Source of the DNA: Hyphomicrobiales bacterium | GTDB taxonomy: Bacteria; Pseudomonadota; Alphaproteobacteria; Rhizobiales; Rhizobiaceae | Assembly: GCA_900471525.1 (NCBI GenBank) | Contig: UCEZ01000021.1 | Location: forward strand, 186,001 to 250,000 | Length of the DNA stretch: 64,000 nucleotides | Reading direction: 5' to 3' | Shown here: piece after piece, positions 41,749-51,267 of the stretch | How the letters are laid out: every line of letters starts with the position of its first letter | Numbering within the stretch: the stretch's first letter is position 1 | Position numbers and translations under genes: made by a program | The notes under the pieces: model-generated | What the model saw: the letters and a program-made list of their open reading frames with translations, nothing else | What the model was told of the DNA's origin: nothing | Databases searched by the model: none

Positions 41749-42951
41749 TCAGTCGGCGAGGATAGATTTACGGGCACTGATGGTTCGCCCATCGCCGGAA
41801 GAAAAAAGGTAGACATCGCGGGGGGCGATGCCGAGGCCGATGGTCGTGTCGTTGGAGACCCCGGTGACATGACCGATCTGGACCGTGACATTGCCGGTGC
41901 CGCTTTCGGAACTGACGCATTGCAGCGATCCGGCATCGACATAGAGGATGGTTTCGCGGCCGAGATGCTCGACGAGCCGGACTTGTCCTGAGAAGGTCGC
42001 TGCCGCGGGGTTGGAAGCGAGGTTCACGTTTTCCGGGCGGACTCCCATCGTCAATCTGTCGCCTTTTTGAACCGACGCGCCGTCAGTCAGTTCAACGGCC
42101 AAAGGCACGAGGCCCGCTGTCGAGACCGTGGCACGGCGACCAGAGACGGAGTCCACGATAACCTCGAAAAAATTCATCCGCGGTGCACCGAGGAAGCCGG
42201 CGACGAAGAGGTTGGCGGGATTGCGATAAAGCTCCAGCGGCGAGCCGACCTGCTCGATCGAGCCGTGGTTGAGCACGACGATGCGGCTTGCCATGGTCAT
42301 TGCCTCGACCTGGTCGTGGGTGACGTAGACCATGGTCGCGCCGAGCTTGGCGTGCAGACTGGAAAGCTCCACCCGCATCTGCGTGCGCAGCGCGGCATCC
42401 AGGTTGGAGAGCGGTTCGTCGAACAGGAAGACATCCGGCGAGCGAGTGATCGCCCGGCCGATGGCGACGCGCTGGCGCTGGCCGCCGGACAGTTGCTTCG
42501 GCCGTTTGTCGAGTTGATCAGTGATGCGCAGGATTTTTGCCGCTCGCATCACGGCCGCGTCGATCTCGTCCTTCGGCCGGTGGGCCATGCGCAGACCAAA
42601 GCCCATGTTTTCCGCCACCGTCATATGCGGATAGAGCGCATAGGATTGGAAGACCATGGCAATGCCGCGTTCGCCAGGCTCCGTATGGCTGACATCGCGG
42701 CCGTTGATGAGGATCTGGCCGGAGGAGATGGTTTCGAGCCCGGCGATGGTCTTCAGAAGCGTGGACTTGCCGCAGCCGGACGGGCCGACCATGACGATGA
42801 ATTCGCCCTGTTCTACATCGAGGTCGATGCCGCGCAGCGCGTGATAGGCGCCGTAGCTCTTCTGGATCTGGCGGAGTTCGAGACTGGTCATGGCATCCTG
42901 CTTGGCGATTTCGGTTTCAGGTCCGGCGGGCGAGGGCTGGTGGTTCGTCAT
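41749..42951 (-). CDS. ABC transporter ATPase, UgpC/MsmK type (GH42 operon)
   Basis: This 400-residue ATPase has Walker [10 protein letters not shown] near 57, signature LSGGQRQR near 154, Walker B VFLFDEP near 174 and H-loop THDQVEAMT. A C-terminal TOBE/MalK-type regulatory domain runs from about 260 to 390. The start overlaps the preceding permease stop (ATGA at 42948-42951); a second candidate start, MTSLELRQIQKSYG, lies 20 codons in and better matches the family. It energises the second CUT1 importer. Confidence 0.93.
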   Translation of the reverse strand: MTNHQPSPAGPETEIAKQDAMTSLELRQIQKSYGAYHALRGIDLDVEQGEFIVMVGPSGCGKSTLLKTIAGLETISSGQILINGRDVSHTEPGERGIAMVFQSYALYPHMTVAENMGFGLRMAHRPKDEIDAAVMRAAKILRITDQLDKRPKQLSGGQRQRVAIGRAITRSPDVFLFDEPLSNLDAALRTQMRVELSSLHAKLGATMVYVTHDQVEAMTMASRIVVLNHGSIEQVGSPLELYRNPANLFVAGFLGAPRMNFFEVIVDSVSGRRATVSTAGLVPLAVELTDGASVQKGDRLTMGVRPENVNLASNPAAATFSGQVRLVEHLGRETILYVDAGSLQCVSSESGTGNVTVQIGHVTGVSNDTTIGLGIAPRDVYLFSSGDGRTISARKSILAD

Positions 42952-43799
42952 CCCTTGACCGCTCCCATGGTGAGGCCGGCGATGAAGTGCTTCTGCATCA
43001 GGAAGAACATGATCACGGGCGGCACGGCGACGACGATGGTTCCGGCGGAGATCAGGTTCCAGGCGGAAACCCATTCGCCTCTGAGGTTGGCAAGCCCGGC
43101 GGTGACCGGCTTGACGCTGTCGCTGATGGTCAGCACCACCGCCCAGAAATAATCGTTCCAGATGAAGGTGAAGAGCAGGATCGCCAGCGCAGCCAGCGCC
43201 GGGCGAACCAGCGGGATCACCACATGCACCAGCGTCTGGAACGGTGTGGCACCCTCCGCACGCGCTGCCTGGAACAGTTCGTCCGGCAGTGCGGCAATGA
43301 AGTTGCGCATGAAAAGCGTCGCAAAGCCGGTCTGGAAGGCGACGTGGAAGATGATCAGCGCCATCGTCGTGTCGTAGAGATTGAGTCGCACCATCAGGTC
43401 GCGCACGGGGATCATCATGATCTGGTGCGGCAGGAAGTTGCCGCCGACGAAGAGTGCGAAGACCAGCATGTTGCCGGGAAACCGGTAGCGCGACAGCACG
43501 TAGCCTGCCAGCGTGCTGAGGATCAGGACGCCGATCACTGAGGGAATGGTGATGATCAGGCTGTTGAGGAAATACTGCGCCATCGGCGTCTGGGTGAAGA
43601 CGGCGGTGTAGTTCTCGATCAGGCCGAATTGCGTCGGCCAGCCCCAGAGATTGCCGCCCATCACGTCCTGCATCGAGCGGAACGAGGTGAGGATGACGGC
43701 AAAGAGCGGTCCGAGCCAGATGATCAGGATGCCGATGACGAGCGCGACATAGAGGCGGCGCTGCCAGACAGCGCTTTCGGGAATGGGGCGAGGATACAT
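42948..43799 (-). CDS. Sugar ABC transporter permease 2 (MalG type, GH42 operon)
   Basis: This 283-residue inner-membrane protein has six helices. The EAA loop DELFQAARAEGATPFQTLVHVVIPLV and the terminal IAGLTMGAVKG are standard for MalG-type CUT1 permeases. The ATG at 43799 overlaps the stop of the upstream permease by one base, so translation is coupled through the importer genes. Confidence 0.93.
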   Translation of the reverse strand: MYPRPIPESAVWQRRLYVALVIGILIIWLGPLFAVILTSFRSMQDVMGGNLWGWPTQFGLIENYTAVFTQTPMAQYFLNSLIITIPSVIGVLILSTLAGYVLSRYRFPGNMLVFALFVGGNFLPHQIMMIPVRDLMVRLNLYDTTMALIIFHVAFQTGFATLFMRNFIAALPDELFQAARAEGATPFQTLVHVVIPLVRPALAALAILLFTFIWNDYFWAVVLTISDSVKPVTAGLANLRGEWVSAWNLISAGTIVVAVPPVIMFFLMQKHFIAGLTMGAVKG

Positions 43800-44683
43800 C
43801 AGGCCCCCCTTTCTTCGGCGCGAATGATGCGCGTGAGGTACCAGACGATGAAAACGGCCATGATCACGAAGAGGATGGAGGCGATCGCCGCGCCATAGCC
43901 GAAGCGGTAGGAAAAGATGGACTGTTCGAACATCTGGTAGGCAAGCACGGAGGACGAGCCGAATGGCCCGCCGCTGGTCATCACCGAGATGATGTCAAAG
44001 GAGCGCAAGGCGCCGACGACGGTAACGGCGATGGCAATGAAGGTGACCTGCGTCAGCTGCGGCAGGACGATGTGGCGCAGCATGTTCCAGCCCTTGGCGC
44101 CATCGACCCTGCCGGCGCCGATCAGGTCTTCGCTCAGATTGTTGAGGCCGGCGAGATAGAGCACCATGCAGAACGCGGTCTGCGGCCAGAGCGCCGCAGT
44201 AACCACGGCGAAGGTGACGAAATGTTCGTCCGATAACACGGCCGGTGCGGTTGCCCCGAAGAAGCGGAAGATGATCGCCAGCAGTCCGAATTGCGGTGTG
44301 TAGACCCAGGAAAAGACAACGCCTACGGCGACCGAGGCCAGCACCAGCGGGATGAAGAACAGCGATTTGAGGAACCGCATGCCGCGAATCTTCTGATTGA
44401 CCAGAAGTGCGATGGCGAGGCCGAGCGGCGGCGCCAGCATGAACATCACCAGCCAGATCACGTTGTTCTTCAGCGATACGTAAAACTGCGGATCGTTGAA
44501 CAGTTCGCGATAATTGTCGAAACCGATCCAGCGCATCGGCCCAAAACCATCCCATTCGTGCAGGCTGATCCAGAGACTTTCGACCGAAGACGCCAGGATG
44601 ACGACGGCAAACAGGATTGCTGCGGGCATGATCAGAAGGGTCGGTGTCAGCCACCATCGATGGCGGCGCCAAAGGTTCGTCAT
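43799..44683 (-). CDS. Sugar ABC transporter permease 1 (MalF type, GH42 operon)
   Basis: This 294-residue permease starts MTNLWRRHRWWLTPTLLIMP. It has six predicted helices and the EAA motif SEDLIGAGRVDGAKGWNMLR. The motif LRSFDIISVMTSGGP is the common MalF-type end of the transmembrane core. An intergenic hairpin at 44727-44751 separates it from the binding-protein gene. It should form the channel with the MalG-type subunit. Confidence 0.93.
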   Translation of the reverse strand: MTNLWRRHRWWLTPTLLIMPAAILFAVVILASSVESLWISLHEWDGFGPMRWIGFDNYRELFNDPQFYVSLKNNVIWLVMFMLAPPLGLAIALLVNQKIRGMRFLKSLFFIPLVLASVAVGVVFSWVYTPQFGLLAIIFRFFGATAPAVLSDEHFVTFAVVTAALWPQTAFCMVLYLAGLNNLSEDLIGAGRVDGAKGWNMLRHIVLPQLTQVTFIAIAVTVVGALRSFDIISVMTSGGPFGSSSVLAYQMFEQSIFSYRFGYGAAIASILFVIMAVFIVWYLTRIIRAEERGA

Positions 44684-44726
44684 CCTTGGGGTACCTCATT
44701 CACGGTATGGATATGGGCAAGCGTCG

Positions 44727-44751
44727 GGGAGCGGGACAAGGTCCCGCTCCC
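44727..44751 (-). promoter_or_regulatory. Hairpin between binding-protein and permease genes
   Basis: GGGAGCGGGA (44727-44736) and TCCCGCTCCC (44742-44751) form a perfect 10-bp stem with loop CAAGG, 15 bases after the binding-protein stop. No T-run follows on the minus strand. It is the third hairpin at this operon position in the window. Confidence 0.65.
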
Positions 44752-44766
44752 GTCCGCCGGGAGGCG

Positions 44767-46035
44767 CTAGATCTTGAAGATCCGGCGTCGTGTTCCTTCC
44801 AGACGCTGAAGGATGGCATCCCTGCGTTCCGGCTTTGCCATGAATTCCTGGAAGCCGGTGAGCCCCGCCTGGGCCATGTCCGGATCGGTATCGCGGTCGT
44901 AATATTGCGACGTGCCGGCCACGGTCTTCAGGCTTTCTACCGCGGCGTTGACCAGCGGGTCCTTGCTGGCCGGAAGATCGCTGCGTGGCGGAACGTTGCC
45001 GCCGGGTTCCAGATAGGCGCTGAGATTTTCCGGTTGGTAGAAGAAGGCGAGAAACTCGCGGGCTCCCGCCTTGTTCTTGGCGTTGGCCGGAATGTGGACC
45101 GAGTTGACCGAGAATTCCTCGTACCGATCGATGCCTTCGATCTTGGGGAAGGGGGCAAAGGTCAGCTGTTCGACATCCTGCTCCGGGAAGGTGTATTTGA
45201 CGAAGGCGCCGAGGTTCATCATGCCGGCCTTCTTCTGGGCGAGGAAGGCGCCGGCTTCCTGCCAGCCGAACGAGGTGTGGTCCGGCGTGAAGAAGCCTTG
45301 CTTGATCAATTCTTCCCAATAGTCGAAGACGGGCTTCAGCGTTGCGTCCGTGTAGGCCATCTCGCCGTTCATCAAGGCAAAATGCTTGTCCAGGCCGTTG
45401 ATGCGCAGGTTCATCTGGTCGAACCAGCCGGCCGCAGGCCAAAGCTCCTTGGTGCCGATAGCAACCGGAGTGAGACCCGCAGCCTTGGATTTCTGGCCAT
45501 AGGCGAGGAATTCGTCCCAGGTCGCCGGAACTGTCAGGTCGTGCTCGGCAAAGACATCCTTGCGGTAGAACATGCCCCACATGGTACCGCCGGTCGGCAG
45601 GCCGTACTGTTTGCCATCGACCGTCACGGCGCCGGTGGTGGCGCCCAGAACATCCTTGTATTTTTCCTTCGCGAACAGATCGGAAATGTCATCGAACAGG
45701 CCGCGATTGACGAAGGCCTTCATGCGGTTTCCGGAGAACCAGAAGCAGACATCGGGAGCGCCGGCGACCAGATAATTCCGGATCGCCGTCTTGTGCGCCT
45801 CGTGGTCCATGTTGTTGATCACAACCTTGGTGCCGGACTGCTTCTCGAAATCCGCGCCAATGCGCCGCAGGACTTCCAGCGCATTGGCGTTGCTTTCTGC
45901 TGCAATGACCGTGACCTCTGCCGATTGGGCGAGGGCCGGCATTGAGAAACCTGTCAGCGCCGCTGCGGAAACGCCGCCGGCAGCCTTGAGGAACGTACGT
46001 CTTGTTGAAGCCTGCTCGATCCACTTGAATGTCAT
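44767..46035 (-). CDS. Sugar-binding protein, family 1 (GH42 operon, Tat signal)
   Basis: This 422-residue protein carries a twin-arginine signal (STRRTFLKAAGGVSAAALTG, cleavage near ALAQ at 37). The family 1 pattern follows: EVLRRIGADFEKQSGTKVVI, DVCFWFSGNRMKAFV, YGLPTGGTMWGMFYRKDVF and a C-terminal helical part. Tat export of a sugar-binding protein is common in rhizobia. It is the first gene of the eight-gene GH42 operon and faces the ROK regulator. Confidence 0.93.
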   Translation of the reverse strand: MTFKWIEQASTRRTFLKAAGGVSAAALTGFSMPALAQSAEVTVIAAESNANALEVLRRIGADFEKQSGTKVVINNMDHEAHKTAIRNYLVAGAPDVCFWFSGNRMKAFVNRGLFDDISDLFAKEKYKDVLGATTGAVTVDGKQYGLPTGGTMWGMFYRKDVFAEHDLTVPATWDEFLAYGQKSKAAGLTPVAIGTKELWPAAGWFDQMNLRINGLDKHFALMNGEMAYTDATLKPVFDYWEELIKQGFFTPDHTSFGWQEAGAFLAQKKAGMMNLGAFVKYTFPEQDVEQLTFAPFPKIEGIDRYEEFSVNSVHIPANAKNKAGAREFLAFFYQPENLSAYLEPGGNVPPRSDLPASKDPLVNAAVESLKTVAGTSQYYDRDTDPDMAQAGLTGFQEFMAKPERRDAILQRLEGTRRRIFKI

Positions 46036-46252
46036 TTGTCACTCCTCCCTTTGTTGTCGCCTCTTCACAATTCCCGTCAGCGCGGCCGTTCTCCTCAACG
46101 GCCGATGCAAGCCCGGCAACGCACGGCATCTCCTCGGACAAAGCACACATGCTTGTCCGCTCCTTTCGGATCGCGATGACGCTGCCGGGATGAACCGGAT
46201 TAATTTTCGCTGAACCCGGTTCGGGTGTTGATCAGTGGGGTAAAGTTTGCAT
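46036..46252. promoter_or_regulatory. Divergent promoter region of GH42 operon and ROK regulator
   Basis: This 217-base region separates the binding-protein gene from the ROK gene. A perfect inverted repeat ACCCG-GTT-CGGGT lies at 46214-46226, and a related TGAACCGG lies at about 46192. The stretch 46230-46300 is AT-rich. The repeat is a candidate operator for the ROK protein; no -35/-10 pair is clear. Confidence 0.5.
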
Positions 46253-47518
46253 ATGTTGAAATCAGAGGCAATAATTAATTTACAAAATAAAGAAAGAAAG
46301 TCTGTGAAACTGAAAGGCGACCAGAGCACGGCCCGCGCGATGAACCGCAGACTGATTCTCAATCTTCTGCGGCAGGAGGGGCCGCGTAGCCGTGCCGATA
46401 TTGCTTCGGTGACAGGGCTCAGTCCGGCTGCGGTGACCTTCGTGGTGGCTGATCTGATCGATGAAGGTTTGCTGATCGAAGGCAAGACTGTTGCGGGGTC
46501 GGCCGGGCGGCGCCCCATTCCGGTTGATATCAATTATGCCGGAGGCCTTGCGATCGGCTTCAAGCTGATGGTCGGCTCGGTCGAATGCGTCGTCACCGAT
46601 CTCGCCACCAATCCGCTGGGCTCGATGCGCCTGCCGCTTGCCGGCCACGATCCGGATCATATCACAACAACCCTGGCCGAGGCCGTGCCCCAACTCATAT
46701 CGATTGTCGATCGGCCAGAAGCTCGCTTGGCCGGCGTAGGGATCTCGATACCCGGTGTCGTCGACAACCAGAAAGCCGTCTGCGTCCGCAGCCATCGCTA
46801 CAATTGGGACAACGTGCCGCTCGGCCGCATGATGGCCGAACGGGTCAATGTTCCTGTCTGGCTGGAGGACGATACAAATGCCTATGCAATTGCCCAGCAG
46901 CTTTTTGGCCAGGGGCGCCAGCACCGGAATATGGCTGTGCTGGCAATCGGGGTCGGCATAGCCTGCGCCCAGATCTTCGACGGCAGGCTCTATCGTGGCG
47001 CAAATGGTGCTGCCGGCAAGTTCGGCCACGTCTCCTACGAGGAAAATGGACGTCTGTGCGAGTGCGGAAAACGCGGCTGCCTGATGGCCTATTATGCGGA
47101 GCCGGCGATCCTCAGGACGTGGCGCGATGCGACGGGGCGTGGAGAGGACGCCGGCAGGTCCGAACTACTTGCTGCCTTGAAGGCCGGCGAGCCCGAGGCT
47201 GCTGCGGTGCTGGAAGAGGCAGGAAACGGCATCGGCCGGCATCTGGCCAATCTCGTCAATGTCACCGATCCGGAAGTGATCGTCGTCGGCGGTGAGGCAG
47301 TGGCCTTCGGCGATGCCCTGTTTGGACCGTTGCGTGCCGCATTGAAGAAAACCACGTTTCGCGCTCCGCCACCGGTCCTGCCGGACTGGGAGGACAATTC
47401 CTGGGCGAGAGGCGCGGCGGCGCTGGTCACGCAGAAGCTCTTCGATTTCGAAACATCGGCGGGAAACGCGGCTCCGTCGCTGGATCAGAACAAGGAACGT
47501 CGTCAGCCTTTGTTATAG
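46253..47518 (+). CDS. ROK-family transcriptional regulator
   Basis: This regulator is 421 residues from the ATG at 46253, or 404 from a GTG at 46304, which better matches the family start LKGDQSTARAMNRRLILNLL. A MarR-like winged helix (ADIASVTGLSPAAVTFVVADLI) is followed by the sugar-kinase-like ROK domain with the zinc motif CECGKRGC near 270 and an intact phosphate loop region. ROK repressors bind a sugar or its phosphate and release operator DNA. It diverges from the GH42 operon, which it likely represses. Confidence 0.9.
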   Translation: MLKSEAIINLQNKERKSVKLKGDQSTARAMNRRLILNLLRQEGPRSRADIASVTGLSPAAVTFVVADLIDEGLLIEGKTVAGSAGRRPIPVDINYAGGLAIGFKLMVGSVECVVTDLATNPLGSMRLPLAGHDPDHITTTLAEAVPQLISIVDRPEARLAGVGISIPGVVDNQKAVCVRSHRYNWDNVPLGRMMAERVNVPVWLEDDTNAYAIAQQLFGQGRQHRNMAVLAIGVGIACAQIFDGRLYRGANGAAGKFGHVSYEENGRLCECGKRGCLMAYYAEPAILRTWRDATGRGEDAGRSELLAALKAGEPEAAAVLEEAGNGIGRHLANLVNVTDPEVIVVGGEAVAFGDALFGPLRAALKKTTFRAPPPVLPDWEDNSWARGAAALVTQKLFDFETSAGNAAPSLDQNKERRQPLL

Positions 47519-47550
47519 TGCCGAACGTACTCGGTGTTGACTGCCTCGCC

Positions 47551-48723
47551 TCACGGCAATGGTAGCCGCTGCCGGACGATGGCGGCATGAAAACGCGCAC
47601 CAAAGAGTAGGCCCGCATCGTTGAAGTCGTAGGTCGGATTGTGCAGTGGCGCAGATTCCCTGCCATTGCCGACGAAAACGAAACAGCCGGGCATGTGCTC
47701 GAGGAAGCGCGCAAAATCCTCCGAAGCGGTCATCGGTTCCCGTGCAGCTGAGATATGGTCGGCGTCGAATACGGAACGCGCCGCGGCGAAGGCCTCGTCG
47801 ACGAGGGCAGCATCGTTAAGCAGCGGCACGAATTCCCGGGTGTATGCCACCTCCGCCACCACATTGTAGGAGAGCGCAGTCCCCTCGGCGATGATCCGCA
47901 TCTGCTTCTCGATCTCGGCGCTGATCTCCGGCCGGAAACTGCGTGCATCGCCGAGAATGCGCGCCATGCCCGGAAGCGCGTTTCGGGTGCCATCGGTGAT
48001 CAGTTCCGTCACCGAGACGACGCCGATATCGGTGGGGCTGAGGCGACGCGAGACGATAGTTTGCAGGTTGGTAACCAGCGCGCAGGCCGCAACCAGAACC
48101 TCGTTGCCCCAATGCGGCCGCGCCGCGTGGCCACCGACGCCCTTCAGGATGATCTCGAAATTGTCCTCCGCCGACATGATCGGGCCGTCGCGCGTTTCGA
48201 AATGCCCGACCGGCAGACCGGGCATATTATGAAGGCCGTAGATCTCCTCGAACGGGAACCGCTCCATCAGCCGATGATCGAGCATGGCGAGTGCGCCCTT
48301 GCCCCATTCCTCCGCCGGTTGGAAAATGAAGCGCACGGTGCCGTCAAAGCCGGCTTCCTCTGCCAGCATCTTTGCTGCCCCCAAAAGCATGGCCGTGTGA
48401 CCGTCATGGCCGCAGGCATGCATGACGCCGGGGTTCCGTGAGCGGTAGGCCATCGTCCCCTGTTCGGTAATGCGCAGGGCATCCATGTCGGCCCGAAGCG
48501 CGATCGAGCGATTGCCGCTGCCGCGTTTCAAAGTGCCGACGACGCCTGTGCCGCCGACGCTCTCCGTAACATCGTCGAAGCCGAATTCGCGAAGTTTGGC
48601 GGCAACGAAAGACGATGTCCGTTTTTCCTCGAAACCGAATTCCGGATGGGCATGCAGGTCGCGCCGCCAGACGGTCATGTCTTCTTCAAGTGAGCGCAAG
48701 TCCACGATGCTTCTTCCTCTCAT
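47551..48723 (-). CDS. M20D amidohydrolase (hippurate/IAA-amino acid hydrolase type)
   Basis: This 390-residue metalloprotein has the M20D motifs: HAHPEFGFEE, ALRADMDALRI (Asp ligand), MHACGHDGHTAMLLG (metal Cys and His), FQPAEEWGKGA (catalytic Glu pair) and the C-terminal HNPTYDFND His ligand. It removes an acyl group from an N-acyl amino acid. The ATG at 48723 overlaps the previous gene's stop by four bases; a GTG six codons in is an alternative. It is the last gene of the ammonia-lyase operon. Confidence 0.92.
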   Translation of the reverse strand: MRGRSIVDLRSLEEDMTVWRRDLHAHPEFGFEEKRTSSFVAAKLREFGFDDVTESVGGTGVVGTLKRGSGNRSIALRADMDALRITEQGTMAYRSRNPGVMHACGHDGHTAMLLGAAKMLAEEAGFDGTVRFIFQPAEEWGKGALAMLDHRLMERFPFEEIYGLHNMPGLPVGHFETRDGPIMSAEDNFEIILKGVGGHAARPHWGNEVLVAACALVTNLQTIVSRRLSPTDIGVVSVTELITDGTRNALPGMARILGDARSFRPEISAEIEKQMRIIAEGTALSYNVVAEVAYTREFVPLLNDAALVDEAFAAARSVFDADHISAAREPMTASEDFARFLEHMPGCFVFVGNGRESAPLHNPTYDFNDAGLLFGARFHAAIVRQRLPLP

Positions 48724-49958
48724 TGCCCGGTTGCAAGGCGCTGCACGACGTCGAGCAGGATGTTGGCTCCGGCGATCAGATCTGCATCCGGCGTGTATTC
48801 GCGCGGATTGTGGCTGATTCCGCCGATCGACGGTACGAAGATCATCGCCGAAGGGGCAATTCGCGCGATCATCTGCGCATCGTGTCCAGCGCCGGAAGTC
48901 ATGCGCTTTGAAGTCAGGCCGCGCCTGCCTGCCGTGGCTTCGATCAGTTCGACGATGTGTTTGTCGAATGTCACCGGCTCGAACCTTGCCAGTCTTTCGG
49001 CGGTGATCGTCAGGCCCCCGGCCGCCGCGAGTTCCGTCAGATACCCGGCAAGCGCCGCTTCTTCGGCCTTCAACCGATCCTCATCGGGATCGCGCAGATC
49101 CACCGTGAAAGTCGCGCGTGACGGGATAACGTTGACGGCGTTTGGCTCAAAGTTGATGCAGCCGACTGTCGCGACTGTTGGTGTGTTCGAGGCTGTTGCC
49201 CGGTCGTGCAAGAAGGTGATGACGCGGGCTGCGGCGTGTCCCGCATCTCGCCGCATCGACATTGGCGTCGTGCCGGCATGGTTGGCGACGCCATCAATGG
49301 TGACGCGCTGCCAGGAGATACCTTGCAGGTTCTCCACCGCCCCGATTGACACTCCCTCTCGTTCGAGGACAGGTCCCTGCTCGATATGCAGTTCCACATA
49401 CGCGGACGGCTTGAGAAAGCCTGGCTCTTCGCTTCCAGCGTACCCGATGCGTTGCAATTCCTCTCCAAGCATCGTGCCATCCGTTCCGACCGCCGCCAGC
49501 GCCTTCTCGACAGGCAGGCCGCCGGCATAAACGAGCGATCCCATCATGTCCGGTGCGTAGCGAACGCCTTCCTCATTGGTGAAGACCGCGACGGCTATCG
49601 GTCGCGAGGGAGCAAAACCTTCCGTCTTCAATGTCTCGATGACCTCCAGCCCCGACAGAACGCCATAACAACCATCATAGATGCCGGCGTTGATCACGGT
49701 GTCGATATGCGAGCCGATGAGAACCGGCGCTTCGTGCCTGTTTTCGTTCGAGTGCCAGATCCCGAAGATGTTGCCGATGCGGTCGATGGCGATCTCAAGT
49801 CCGGCGTTCCGCACCCAGGCGCAGAACTGGTCCCGGCCGGCCTTCTCGGTCTCCGACGCGGCGAGCCTGGTGAGCCTGCCGTCGGTATCTCGGCCGATCG
49901 CGCCGAGGTCGCGAATGCGGGCGACAAGCCGTTCTGCATTGACGGAAAAGCTGGTCAT
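48720..49958 (-). CDS. M20 hydantoinase/carbamoylase-type hydrolase
   Basis: This 412-residue metal-dependent hydrolase resembles N-carbamoyl-L-amino acid amidohydrolases and allantoate amidohydrolases. Motifs are GSHIDTV (metal His/Asp) near 83, FTNEEGVRY near 127, ELHIEQGPVLE near 192 and SGAGHDAQ near 360. It overlaps the downstream M20D gene and the upstream lyase gene by four bases each (ATGA), so the three are made as a set. The substrate is probably an N-carbamoyl or N-acyl diamino acid; this is inferred from its neighbours. Confidence 0.92.
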   Translation of the reverse strand: MTSFSVNAERLVARIRDLGAIGRDTDGRLTRLAASETEKAGRDQFCAWVRNAGLEIAIDRIGNIFGIWHSNENRHEAPVLIGSHIDTVINAGIYDGCYGVLSGLEVIETLKTEGFAPSRPIAVAVFTNEEGVRYAPDMMGSLVYAGGLPVEKALAAVGTDGTMLGEELQRIGYAGSEEPGFLKPSAYVELHIEQGPVLEREGVSIGAVENLQGISWQRVTIDGVANHAGTTPMSMRRDAGHAAARVITFLHDRATASNTPTVATVGCINFEPNAVNVIPSRATFTVDLRDPDEDRLKAEEAALAGYLTELAAAGGLTITAERLARFEPVTFDKHIVELIEATAGRRGLTSKRMTSGAGHDAQMIARIAPSAMIFVPSIGGISHNPREYTPDADLIAGANILLDVVQRLATGQ

Positions 49959-51166
49959 GCGCCGACTCCCACGGCATTTTTGACGCCGACTTCTTTAGGC
50001 TCGATGCCGACGAGTTCGGTGTAGCGCTTCGGATCGGTTGCGCCCTCGGTGTTGATGACGAGAACGCGCGATGTGGTGTTGAGCCCGAGAGCGGCCTTGA
50101 TTTCTGGATCGGCCGCTGCCCGGATCAGGCCGGCCAGTCCCGCACCGCCACTCTCGCCCGCGATAATCGCAGGATCGCCGCCGGAAGGCCGTGCCAAGCG
50201 ATTCATGACGGTAACGGCGTCTTCGTCATCGACGGTTATGAAGGCATCGGCGACACGCGACAGGATCCGCCAGGCAACGAGCGATGGTTCGTAGCATTCG
50301 AGCATGGCCATGACGGTTGGCTCGCCATGTGCGATCTTGACCGGATGTCCGGCCCGGGCGGTCTCGACGATGCAGGCGGCACGGGCGGGATCGACGACCA
50401 CGAAAACGGGTCGCTTCTTCCCAAATGCGATCAAGAGATGCCCGGCGACAGCCGCCGCGACACCACCGACGCCCGATTGTACGAAGACATGGGTTGGTGG
50501 CTTTGGCGCCTGGCGCAGGAATTCCCGCACCATGGCCGTATAGCCCTGCATCACCAGTCCGGGAATGCGTTCGTAACCCGGCCAGGACGTGTCGGAGACG
50601 ATCGTCCAGCCATTTTCGGTCGCGACTCGGGCTGCTTCCCCGACCGAGTCGTCATAGGTCCCCTCGACGCGAATCATCTGCGCGCCGAAGCGGGCGATCG
50701 CTGCGACGCGCTCGTCGCTGACGCCGGCATGCACGAAGATCGCGGCCTTGGCGCCGACCAGTTCTGCCCCTTGTGCCACGGAGCGGCCGTGATTGCCGTC
50801 GGTAGCACAGGCCATTGTCATCCCGGCGGCAACAGCCTTCACCTCCGGTGCATGCAGTTCGGCAATGTCGACGCTGCGCCCCAACTGCCGGCCGGCCTCC
50901 TCCAGCACCAGCCGGATGACTGCGTACGAGCCGCCCAACGCCTTGAAGCTGCCGAGCCCGAGCCGAAACCGCTCGTCTTTGACATGGAGCGCGCCGATGC
51001 CAAGCGCATTGGCCATGGCCGGAAGGGAATGGAGCGGTGTTTCAGCGTGGTTGTCGCGATGGCTGAGGTATCGCTCGACCTTTTCAGCGGCAGCCATGCC
51101 AAGGGTTTCGGCGTCGACCGGTTCCAGCGGCGCATTGTGGTCGGGATGGGGGTTGGTAAGAAACAT
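49955..51166 (-). CDS. dpaL: Diaminopropionate ammonia-lyase (DpaL/YgeX family)
   Basis: This 403-residue PLP enzyme has the DpaL hallmark FRLGLGSFKALGGSYAV, with the Schiff-base Lys near 75. The substrate loop MTMACATDGNHGRSVAQGA and the glycine-rich VQSGVGGVAAAVAG also match the fold type II lyases. It converts 2,3-diaminopropionate (and some Ser) to pyruvate and two ammonia. The ATG at 51166 follows GAGG by seven bases. With two amidohydrolases downstream and an Lrp regulator divergent, it is the core of a catabolic operon. Confidence 0.9.
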   Translation of the reverse strand: MFLTNPHPDHNAPLEPVDAETLGMAAAEKVERYLSHRDNHAETPLHSLPAMANALGIGALHVKDERFRLGLGSFKALGGSYAVIRLVLEEAGRQLGRSVDIAELHAPEVKAVAAGMTMACATDGNHGRSVAQGAELVGAKAAIFVHAGVSDERVAAIARFGAQMIRVEGTYDDSVGEAARVATENGWTIVSDTSWPGYERIPGLVMQGYTAMVREFLRQAPKPPTHVFVQSGVGGVAAAVAGHLLIAFGKKRPVFVVVDPARAACIVETARAGHPVKIAHGEPTVMAMLECYEPSLVAWRILSRVADAFITVDDEDAVTVMNRLARPSGGDPAIIAGESGGAGLAGLIRAAADPEIKAALGLNTTSRVLVINTEGATDPKRYTELVGIEPKEVGVKNAVGVGA

Positions 51167-51267
51167 CGGGCGTCCTCGTTGTTCAGGTCGCCGAATATAT
51201 ATTGCATATCCCACGAAAAATGCGCTGAATTAGCGGCACTAAAATGCAAGTTTGTTTCGTGAGAACC
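51167..51267. promoter_or_regulatory. dpaL/lrp divergent promoter region with inverted repeats
   Basis: Within about 100 bases, CACGAAA (51212-51218) faces TTTCGTG (51255-51261), and TTGCAT (51202-51207) faces ATGCAA (51244-51249). The two repeat pairs have different centres. Lrp-family proteins often bind several degenerate sites in such gaps. This is a plausible but unproven operator region. Confidence 0.4.
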
